NCBI RefSeq assembly: GCF_000002075.1
Contig: NW_004797651.1
Location: 137,806 to 162,743, forward strand
DNA: 24,938 nt
Reading direction: 5' to 3'
DNA from: Aplysia californica
Taxonomy: Eukaryota > Mollusca > Gastropoda > Aplysiida > Aplysiidae
The notes below the pieces were generated by a model. That model was not told the DNA's origin. It made no database searches and was given only the letters and a program-made list of their open reading frames with translations. Both the position numbers and the translations under genes were made by a program. Below, piece by piece: positions 18,065-24,938 of the stretch; position 1 is the stretch's first letter, and each line of letters opens with the position of its first letter.

Positions 18065-18497
18065 TGTGATGCAGCGTGGTGGAATCAGGCTCTCGTCAAT
18101 TTTTGGGCATATTGAGTTATTGGTATCATCCAAAAGCTTGTTCATTTGTCTTGCTTTCTATGAAAAAATTACCCATCCATCTTCAATAGAAGTGGAGATA
18201 TTTTGGATTGAAGAAGGTGGGGTCACTTGGTTTAAGAGGTAAAATTAGGGAGAAAATGGCTGCCAAAGTTTTGTAAATTCTTAAGCTGGAGAGTCCATGG
18301 AACTGTAAATTTATATTTTTGTGCCTTTAATCAACGTTTTCGGTGAAATCCTCAAAGGAATGTGTTTGTAAATGGACATAAAAGGTGTTGAGCCAAAAAA
18401 CAGAAATTTGATAAAAATTGCTAAACAGGGAGAAAACTGCTGTTTTCTTCGATTTCATTATTTTGACGAGAGCTTGATTTCACCACGCTGCCTCACA
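18065..18497 (+). mobile_element. MITE family M1, copy C with terminal inverted repeats
   Basis: The left end reads TGTGATGCAGCGTGGTGG then AATCAGGCTCTCGTCA. The right end, read inverted, is TGTGAGGCAGCGTGGTGA then AATCAAGCTCTCGTCA, so the termini match over about 34 bp with few differences. No transposase is encoded. A target duplication could not be fixed, so the superfamily is open. Its last about 115 bp belong to the tandem duplication that starts at 18381. Confidence 0.78.
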
Positions 18498-18642
18498 TTT
18501 ATTATAAATGTCATCAATGATCGTTTATGTTGCCATAAAAGTTTTTGTTTCTGAGAGTATGGAAACTCCGTTGTGACAGAATGCCTGATGAACGATGACA
18601 ACTTGCAACTTGTTGGCCATGACCAATGCTATTCTTGTTAAT

Positions 18643-18718
18643 CGCGGGCAGTATTGCATATAGACGTAAGTCATTCTTGGCAACTTTTGAGATACATCCG
18701 TATGCAATACTGCCCGCA
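18643..18718. repeat. 17-bp perfect inverted repeat (hairpin), first copy
   Basis: GCGGGCAGTATTGCATA at 18643-18659 is exactly mirrored at 18702-18718, with a 42-nt loop. It is either a tiny MITE or a structured segment. The second copy is at 19625-19700. Confidence 0.75.
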
Positions 18719-18850
18719 GTAATGTTCTTTCATGATTATAATCCAAAAATAAAACATTCGATCCAAATCATCATACTTCTTGTCAGTGTGGCTGTTTTCC
18801 CTGCCTTTCTTGGTTCAGGCAAAGCGTTTCACCGTCAAAATGAACTATGA

Positions 18851-18932
18851 GTGTCCAGGAGGGATTTGAACCCTCCGACTGCCCGTAAGGAAAAACGTGA
18901 CGCTCCAAACACCTTAGCAACAGACCTGGCCC
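18851..18932 (-). mobile_element. tRNA-like segment, probable SINE head (two copies)
   Basis: On the minus strand there is a T-arm GGAGGG-TTCAAAT-CCCTCC with a B box GGTTCAAATCC. Upstream is GTTGCTAAGG, a weak A box. The 82-nt length recalls a tRNA-Ser with a long variable arm. Acceptor strands pair poorly (TGGGCCA against TGGACAC) and no clean anticodon arm forms, so a SINE head is more likely than a working tRNA. The duplicate copy is at 19833-19914. Confidence 0.45.
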
Positions 18933-18959
18933 AAGTCGTCAACACTGTTGTTTTGTTTT

Positions 18960-19113
18960 TTTGTCTTAGTAAGAGTTTTACGGCACTTGCAACACTGTAA
19001 GGTCATATTAGTGCCGAAGAATGGATGTGTCACAAGAGGGTAACATGCACAAAAAAGGAGGAGGAGAGATAAGGACAATAGATGTTTTAAAGGAAAGAAG
19101 GAGCAAACCACAC
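18960..19113 (-). mobile_element. short SINE-like repeat S2, copy 5 (inverted)
   Basis: The plus strand shows TTACGGCACTTGCAAC, TAAGGTCATA, GTGTCACAAGAGGGTAAC and GGAGCAAACCACACCAGAGC, the inverse of the S2 block order. The tandem duplicate is at 19942-20096. Confidence 0.7.
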
Positions 19114-19941
19114 CAGAGCTTGTTTTGTTTTGTTTGTTTGAGTACAGAAGCACATAGTCATGTCACAATAATGGTCGTTTAGTGCTAGGAAAAAGTCTGA
19201 TAGACAGAGACAACAGAGGGAAAGTGAAGAAGCTGGATCTCCGACCACCCGCCCTTCAACACCTTGAGATATAACAGGACAGAAAAAGTAAAAAGTAAGT
19301 AGAGTAGATCAATATTTTCCTATAAAATCCACACACAAAAAAGTGTTTGAATGGACATATGAAAAGGTGTTGAGCCAAAAAACAGAAATTTGATAAAAAT
19401 TGCTAAACAGGGAGAAAACTGCTGTTTTCTTCGATTTCATTATTTTGACGAGAGCTTGATTTCACCACGCTGCCTCACATTTATTATAAATGTCATCAAT
19501 GATCGTTTATGTTGCCATAAAAGTTTTTGTTTCTGAGAGTATGGAAACTCCGTTGTGACAGAATGCCTGATGAACGATGACAACTTGCAACTTGTTGGCC
19601 ATGACCAATGCTATTCTTGTTAATCGCGGGCAGTATTGCATATAGACGTAAGTCATTCTTGGCAACTTTTGAGATACATCCGTATGCAATACTGCCCGCA
19701 GTAATGTTCTTTCATGATTATAATCCAAAAATAAAACATTCGATCCAAATCATCATACTTCTTGTCAGTGTGGCTGTTTTCCCTGCCTTTCTTGGTTCAG
19801 GCAAAGCGTTTCACCGTCAAAATGAACTATGAGTGTCCAGGAGGGATTTGAACCCTCCGACTGCCCGTAAGGAAAAACGTGACGCTCCAAACACCTTAGC
19901 AACAGACCTGGCCCAAGTCGTCAACACTGTTGTTTTGTTTT

Positions 19942-20096
19942 TTTGTCTTAGTAAGAGTTTTACGGCACTTGCAACACTGTAAGGTCATATTAGTGCCAGA
20001 AGATTGGATGTGTCACAAGAGAGTAACATGCACAAAAAAGGAGGAGGAGAGATAAGGACAATAGATGTTTTAAAGGAAAGAAGGAGCAAACCACAC
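19942..20096 (-). mobile_element. short SINE-like repeat S2, copy 6 (inverted)
   Basis: This is the second-copy counterpart of 18960-19113. Most of the few differences between the two halves of the tandem duplication fall here. Confidence 0.7.
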
Positions 20097-20469
20097 CAGA
20101 GCTTGTTTTGTTTTGTTTGTTTGAGTACAGAAGCACATAGTCATGTCACAATAATGGTCGTTTAGTGCTAGGAAAAAGTCTGATAGACAGAGACAACAGA
20201 GGGAAAGTGAAGAAGCTGGATCTCCGACCACCCGCCCTTCAACACCTTGAGATATAACAGGACAGAAAAAGTAAAAAGTAAGTAGAGTAGATCAATATTT
20301 TCCTATAAAATCCACACACAAAAAAGTGTTTGAATGGACATATGAAAAGGTGTTGAGCCACAAAACAAAACATTTCTAAAACTTGCCCAATGGATGGAAC
20401 AAATGTCGGTTTCTCCGGCATTATGTTATTGTTATAATAATATATATATATAAGAAAACCCTGAGTTTG

Positions 20470-20640
20470 TTTCTCGCGTGTGGGGAGGATTTTTATCGAG
20501 TATTTCTGTCTTCTGGGACGTCGTTTCCCTCTCAGTCTGGGCTGGCACCGACGGGCAGGGTTGAAGTCGCCTCCCCTAAATGGTGTCGATGGGGGTGTAA
20601 AATAAACACCTACCCAAACCCCCCCCCCCCCCAACCACAC
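20470..20640 (+). repeat. dispersed repeat R2, single-unit copy
   Basis: GTGTGGGGAGGATTTTTATCG, TTTCCCTCTCAGTCTGGG, CGCCTCCCCTAAATGG and TCGATGGGGGTGTAAAATAA line up in order with 11590-11835, but with only one internal unit. A C run follows at about 20620-20632. Confidence 0.55.
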
Positions 20641-21118
20641 CCCCCTGGGTATTTGACTCGGAGCTCCAACATCATTTTTTAAAAAATAATAATAATATAA
20701 AAAATTACAGCTTTTGCGGCTTGATTTTTTTCGGGTGCTTTATTTTTCTTTGGGAACAAAATGTGAGTTGTATCGTGGTGAAATTAGGCACTCATCGTTA
20801 AAATTTATAATAAAATCTGGGAAACGAACATTTTTTTACCCAACGGGCCATTTTTGTCAATGTCGGTGGATCAAAAAACCGTGGAAAACCAAAAGAAAAT
20901 AAAATCCCTGAATTTTTTGTTCCTTTTCTGTGAGTTATCTGTCTGAACCGAAAAAATCTGGCTGTTCCAAAGATATTCATTAATCTAAGAACAGACTCCA
21001 CTGCAAATTCTTTTTCTCATAAAACCTCCTTTTCAAGTTGGGACAAATTACAAATCTATGAGCAAGATAAATGTAATCAATATAAATGAGCAAACGCCAG
21101 TTGAAAAGCTGAAACATT
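20641..21118. other. intergenic DNA without recognised features
   Basis: This is AT-rich spacer between repeat R2 and the possible distal end of the IDH3B transcript. The open frames at 20714-21001 lack splice signals and known motifs. Confidence 0.45.
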
Positions 21119-21159
21119 TTTATTAATTCTGAGATGTTTCAAGAAAAACATACAGCCAT

Positions 21160-21160
<1 letters not shown>

Positions 21161-21190
<30 letters not shown>
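21161..21190. repeat. (TA)n microsatellite
   Basis: About 14 uninterrupted AT units lie near the distal minus-strand AATAAA. Confidence 0.93.
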
Positions 21191-21194
<4 letters not shown>

Positions 21195-21738
21195 ACCAGG
21201 CAGTACATAGGATTCTCAAAACTGGATCATCTTGCACAAGCAAAGAACTGTGACTATTAATTAAATATCATTGCAGTTGCAAAAAAAAAACATTTAAAAA
21301 AAAGTAACTCCTTTACTTTTTTAAAACTCAGCCTGTAAAGGTGCAAATGTAAAGCAGGGTCACATGATGTCTCAGATTATCTTTCTCTTTTTTTTTCGCA
21401 ACAGCAACGATACGGTATGGCTACAACTGAACGAAGCTAGCACCCGTTTTTGTGACAAACTGTGATAAGTTAGTGAGCGTATAAAAGACACAAAAACTAT
21501 CCATTAGTACCACAAACACTACAGACACGCAACTAATTCTTTTACTTTGTATAGAATACTCTGTGGTAAAAAAGGTACTACCCATGAGAGTACGGTGTAT
21601 GCAAAATTCTAAAATGACTCGGCTACTGAATCATTTTAAATCTTTTTTTAACAAAACAATTACAGTAGCCTGAAGACTGAACAAAAACAACAATGAGACC
21701 ATCGTCTCTTCAAGTTCAGGGTTCTAAAAATCTCAAAA

Positions 21739-21877
21739 GGGTTAAAAGTTTTAGAAAAAAAACCCCCACAAAAGCTATCATCATGAATTAATAATAGTAA
21801 TACAATGGGTTAAAAGTTTTAGAATTTAAAAAAACAAAAAAGAAGCTATCATCATGAATAAATAATAGTAATGCACA
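21739..21877. repeat. 68-bp direct tandem dimer
   Basis: GGGTTAAAAGTTTTAGAA begins at 21739 and again near 21807. Both copies end in GCTATCATCATGAAT(A/T)AATAATAGTAAT. The two units differ mainly in an A-rich middle. Confidence 0.85.
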
Positions 21878-22654
21878 TTGCACACATTCTTCATGAATGC
21901 CTTTCCTCTAAAACCTCCAAGTGTCGAAGTCCCATCAGATCGGCCATGATTTTTGTCCCGTGGTGTTACAGAAGATTTAATCAGCTGTAATTCGAGATTC
22001 TATTTCGGTTCGTTTATGCCATTTACAAATTCTTTTTAGCCCAAACATTTCAACTCCTTCACAATCGAGCTCTTCTTCCTTTTTTTTTTTTCATTTGACT
22101 TTCTGAAAATGTATCATCTATATATACAGGTTTATGGCCTTGACTTGCTTGATTTGCCTGATCTCAAGCCTTTTCCAACATATTATTATTATGGTGAAAT
22201 CAAACGACTTCCCCACACACCACAGACTATTTGTTACCAACACTCGGACGGTTTACATTTCCCGACCATATACTACGGCCAACCGTATCAGAACACATAC
22301 AGTACAATGTCATGATCTCCACTTCCATACGCGTTTATTAGATTGAGTGAGGAGAAGCACATTGAATGTCTGTCATTTTGTGCAGGGGGAAAGAAAATCA
22401 TGACAGATAGACAGAAACAACAGAGGGAGGAAAAAAGAAGTAGGACCTAAGCAGAGGCGCCCTCCAACCACTCAATTACTCACTCGACACATACTTATGA
22501 ACACACACACATACAACCGCATACACAGTCGCTCTGTTTTACTCAAAAACCATTTCCCCCCCTACTCCCCCCCCCCTTCCCCCGCCCCGACACACAAACG
22601 TTGAGATTCAATAATCAGCACTGCCATACCCGCCCATCAGAACCAAATCCAGTC

Positions 22655-22937
22655 CAGGGTTCCTGCCACAAACTCCCCACCAAATTTAAGGAAGTTTCCA
22701 GGAGAAATGTTAAAAATTCAAGGAGATTTGGTCAAAAATTCATGCCGAAGGCCTACACTTGTCCGAAAGGAATCGTAGTATTGATTTTCCGGCAAAATTT
22801 TTGTTAATGTCCGATCCAGCGAAATTCAAGGAGGCTCCTCAAATTCAAGGAGTTTTCAAGGAGACTTTTTCCTTGAATGACAATTCAAGGAGTATTCAAA
22901 AAGACTCGCTGAATTCAAGGAGGCCGCAGGAACCCTG
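22655..22937. mobile_element. hAT-like short element with AATTCAAGGAG repeats
   Basis: The left end is CAGGGTTCCTGC, and the right end GCAGGAACCCTG is its exact inverse. CAGGG ends are typical of hAT elements. The flanks read CCAGTC and CCAGTG; this short direct repeat is less than the expected 8 bp. The interior repeats the word ATTCAAGGAG at least five times (for example near 22717, 22828, 22842 and 22912). No transposase is present. Confidence 0.65.
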
Positions 22938-22973
22938 CCAGTGATCTACAAAGACTGCTCTCCTCTTCCTGGC

Positions 22974-22979
22974 TTTATT
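22974..22979 (-). promoter_or_regulatory. candidate proximal IDH3B poly(A) signal
   Basis: TTTATT on the plus strand is AATAAA on the minus strand, about 145 nt past the IDH3B stop codon, an ordinary 3' UTR length. A second AATAAA lies at 21124-21119. Confidence 0.45.
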
Positions 22980-23016
22980 AAGTATCACAGACTGACTAGC
23001 CAAGCCATTCTTAACC

Positions 23017-23020
<4 letters not shown>

Positions 23021-23083
<63 letters not shown>
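23021..23083. repeat. (CT)n microsatellite
   Basis: About 31 uninterrupted CT units, then CACACTCTC. The run lies in the IDH3B 3' UTR about 40 nt after the stop codon, so the mRNA would carry a (GA)n tract. Confidence 0.96.
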
Positions 23084-23089
<6 letters not shown>

Positions 23090-23121
23090 TCTCATCATCC
23101 TCTCAGTAAGCAGATATATCA

Positions 23122-24527
23122 TTACTCCAGATTCTGTATCACAGCATTGATGAACTCAGAGGTTCCGTCGTAGCCTCCCATGTCTTGAGTTCGAACCTGA
23201 AACATACAGAGCAGGGTGAGAGAATTGTCTTGGAAAAGTAGATTCTCACTTTCTCTCTCCTCCCCCCTTCCAACCGCTATCTTTACACAAATATGTCTGT
23301 CCCCGTCGTTTCATGCAAGAAAAATTCCGAAATTATGCAAACAGAGCCCAAAAATGTGAAATTATGCGATTCTGTCAATTTTAACAAAGAATGATGAAGG
23401 AAAATAATTTAAAAATTATGAAAAAAATGATCAAATTTGGCAAAATTAAGCGGGGTGCATTAAACCATAGGGACAGGTATATGTCATAAACCTTGTTCAC
23501 ACAGATACAGATCAGGTCTCTGCACCGACACTCCTGTCCTGACACCGCCAAAGGTCAGGGTTAGAAGAACTCTCAGCCTAGAGGACCCAAAGACAGATTT
23601 AGTTTTAGTTTACTAGAAGTTTTACGGCGCTCGCAACTGCATAAGGTCATATGAGCGCCAGAAGATTAGAGCTGTTACAAGAGAGTAACAAACATAAAAA
23701 AGATGAAGGGGAGATAAGAACGATAGATGTTTGATAGGAAAGAAGAAGCAAACCACACCAGAGCACCCGCCAACCACCCACACCCAAGGACAGCTACCTG
23801 TGTTTTCCCTACAGTACGTCAAAGACACACATCTCGGCCAATCATAATGTAAATCCAGCAGCCGACCAAAAAAAAAAAGTTCAGGGGCCCAAAGCTCAAA
23901 ACATTTAACAACTTCAGCTGACAGAAGCTGAGGTAATACCGCTTACCACCAGCAAGTTGTTCACATGTACTTAGCCCAGAAATTTTTCCAAAATTTTCCA
24001 GGAGAGAGCATGAAGGGAAAAAACAAACTTTCATTCTTTAAAAAAATGATACCACCAACATTCTAAATTTTTTCCTTCGTATTTTATTATCGTATCAGTA
24101 CGTTGTGTTTTCCTATCGTATCCATACGACGAGGGGAACTTTGTGCGACCACTTTCCAAATAAGAAATTTACTCCTTAATCCGATCCGTGCGCTTTGCAT
24201 AGCAGTCTGTCGAAATGATTTTTTTAGAAATACTGAAAGTTTCAAAGAGATCTTCGTAAAAGAAGTATTCTAAAATGTGAAGAATACAACCCCGGGGGTA
24301 CAAAATGACCACAGGATGTACGGATAGGGTAACCAGACCACCCACCGACCCGAGACTAAGCCCCCACTCACCTTGCCAGCCTTGATGACCTTGAGCAGGG
24401 CCTCCTCAATCATGCGGGCGTGGTGCTCGAGATGCAGGTGGTTGAGCATGTTGCAGGCACTGAGCAGCGTGGCCGTCGGGTTGGCGATGTTCTTGCCCAC
24501 CGCCTCGGCGAACGCGTGCCGGGCACC
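23122..24527 (-). CDS. IDH3B: isocitrate dehydrogenase [NAD] subunit beta, last two coding exons (partial)
   Basis: Penultimate exon 24527-24372 is 52 codons, phase 0 at both ends, with donor GTGAG. It reads [20 protein letters not shown] then [20 protein letters not shown]. The last exon 23196-23122 reads [20 protein letters not shown] and ends in TAA at 23124-23122. Order and residues match the C-terminus of mitochondrial IDH3 beta ([20 protein letters not shown] and VRTRDMGGYSTTTDF in human). They fit the alpha (HGTAPDIAGKDMANPTA) or gamma ([16 protein letters not shown]-like) subunits less well. IDH3 is the alpha/beta/gamma complex that oxidises isocitrate to 2-oxoglutarate in the TCA cycle; beta is a structural and regulatory partner of alpha. 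The 1175-bp intron 24371-23197 holds an R3 repeat, an S2 SINE and a piggyBac-like MITE. The remaining exons lie beyond the right edge. Confidence 0.95.
23302..23480 (-). repeat. dispersed AT-rich repeat R3, copy 2 (inverted)
   Basis: GAAATTATGCAAACAGAGCC, CAAAAATGTGAAATTATGCG, TTTTAACAAAGAATGATG and TTAAGCGGGGTGCATTAAAC mirror the blocks at 17390-17565. It lies in the last IDH3B intron. Confidence 0.68.
23613..23783 (-). mobile_element. short SINE-like repeat S2, copy 7 (inverted)
   Basis: The plus strand shows TTTTACGGCGCTCGCAACTG, CATAAGGTCATATGAGCGCC, GTTACAAGAGAGTAAC, GAAGCAAACCACACCAGAGC and ACCCGCCAACCACCCA. Its tail is the closest S2 match to the 3' end of SINE S1. It lies in the last IDH3B intron. 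Confidence 0.75.
24076..24329 (-). mobile_element. piggyBac-like MITE, third copy (inverted)
   Basis: On the minus strand it begins CCCTATCCGTAC at 24329 and passes through GTACCCCCGGGGTTGTATTC, GACTGCTATGCAAAG and CGGATCGGATTAA. The far end lacks the mirror terminus and seems to run into a partial second unit, so that end is degraded. It lies in the last IDH3B intron, about 40 bp from the penultimate exon's donor. Confidence 0.78.
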
Positions 24528-24554
24528 CTGGGAGAACAACGGTACACGTGTAAG

Positions 24555-24640
24555 TTTTTGTAAGAGTTTTACAGCACTTGCAACAAAATTAGGTCATAAA
24601 GGTGCCGAAGATTATCAGAGGTGTTACCAGAGAGTAAGCA
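24555..24640 (-). mobile_element. short SINE-like repeat S2, copy 8 (partial, inverted)
   Basis: AAGAGTTTTACAGCACTTGC, AACAAAATTAGGTCATAAAG, GTGCCGAAGATTA and GTGTTACCAGAGAGTAA match the tail half of S2. The head half is absent. It lies in the IDH3B intron upstream of the penultimate exon. Confidence 0.65.
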
Positions 24641-24938
24641 AAGCATCAAGTCATTTTCTTTTATTGTCTCGAAAAATTTGGGGCAAAGGGAAGTTGGTTG
24701 GCTTTATTGTGACCTGTAGACAGCAGATCCTTTGTGGCTGAGGCTTGCGTCTTCATGTGCTGGCGGGACATTTCTAGATCTTGACTTATAGCAGCACTGA
24801 CTCAAGCCGGAGATGGAGAGAGAGGGAGGGTATAAAAAAGGGACAGAGACATTCAGTGAAGCCTGCTTAAACCAAACAAGGGCAATCCAAAAACAGCAGT
24901 AGACAGAAAGAAAATAAAATTTCTGTATTTTAAAAAAA
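24641..24938. other. IDH3B intron, little recognised
   Basis: No exon was found up to the right edge. GTGAAGCCTGCTTAAACCAA near 24857 resembles the repeat at 3540-3712. Confidence 0.4.

Larger units (their letters stand above)
18381..20345. repeat. near-identical 982-bp tandem duplication
   Basis: Copy 1 is 18381-19362 and copy 2 is 19363-20345. Both begin AAAGGTGTTGAGCCA, and the same words recur at 20346. The copies differ at only about four positions that I could see, all near 19013-19050 versus 19995-20032, including one 1-bp indel. Each copy holds the 3' end of MITE M1, a 76-bp hairpin, a tRNA-like segment and an inverted S2 element. Confidence 0.93.
21119..23121 (-). other. IDH3B 3' flank / probable long 3' UTR
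   Basis: No coding exon is recognisable between the IDH3B stop and about 21100. Minus-strand AATAAA signals occur at 22979-22974 (about 145 nt after the stop) and 21124-21119 (about 2 kb after). Use of the distal one would give a 2-kb 3' UTR. The region holds a (TA)n run (21161-21190), a 68-bp tandem dimer (21739-21877), a hAT-like element (22655-22937) and a (CT)n run. Confidence 0.45.

Noticed and set aside
18525-18850. 73- and 74-residue open frames repeated exactly at 19507-19832
   Set aside because: They are identical only because the DNA is duplicated; they overlap a hairpin and repeats, with no recognisable protein features.
21900-22010. Short minus-strand frame after the IDH3B stop with a GTSTLGGF-like stretch, considered as an alternative last IDH3B exon
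   Set aside because: No acceptor in the right phase and no convincing match to the IDH3 C-terminus; more likely 3' UTR.
22559-22590. C-rich tract considered as a CpG promoter or i-motif
   Set aside because: Low-complexity poly-C with no nearby first exon; similar C/G runs occur at many places in the window.
1-24938. Search for LTR retroelements, Polintons or other virus-like elements
   Set aside because: No long direct repeats with capsid, protease, integrase or envelope-like frames were seen; the retroelement coding sequence found is of LINE type only.

Overview
This is a 25-kb piece of an animal nuclear genome. It has small exons split by repeat-rich introns, GT-AG splicing, tRNA-derived SINEs, LINE tails, MITEs and many microsatellites. 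The proteins are bilaterian. The repeat style suggests a mollusc or other lophotrochozoan, probably marine, but that is an inference and not shown directly. No bacterial-type genes, CRISPR array, rRNA, LTR element or virus-like element was seen.

Three host genes can be read. (1) Minus strand, 5428 down to 3359: the 5' part of the centriolin gene (CNTRL). Three coding exons join in phase, and the rest of the gene lies beyond the left edge. (2) Plus strand, 7818 to 15925: a complete ODR4 gene with 11 coding exons, all in phase, encoding 464 residues. (3) Minus strand, 24527 down to 23122: the last two coding exons of the NAD-dependent isocitrate dehydrogenase beta subunit (IDH3B). The rest lies beyond the right edge.

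Layout. 1-3358 is a CNTRL intron filled with repeats: a piggyBac-like MITE with an expanded end, a GT microsatellite, a fold-back MITE and a pyrimidine-rich minisatellite. 3359-5453 holds the CNTRL exons and a 54-bp minisatellite made of tandem splice-acceptor-like units. 5454-7817 is the head-to-head CNTRL/ODR4 intergenic region, with one whole SINE and a likely shared promoter near 7440. 7818-15925 is ODR4, whose introns hold a hAT-like MITE with exact target duplication, a piggyBac-like MITE, a LINE tail and several SINEs. 15926 to about 21100 is a gene-free tail-to-tail spacer with MITEs, a LINE tail and a very recent 982-bp tandem duplication. About 21100-24938 is the 3' region and last introns of IDH3B.

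The three genes do not form one pathway. Centriolin acts at the centrosome and basal body. ODR4 acts at the ER in export of chemosensory receptors and with the UFM1 protease UFSP2. IDH3B is a TCA-cycle subunit. The only regulatory link visible is the head-to-head CNTRL/ODR4 arrangement. No convincing undescribed gene system was found; the unusual material is repeat architecture.
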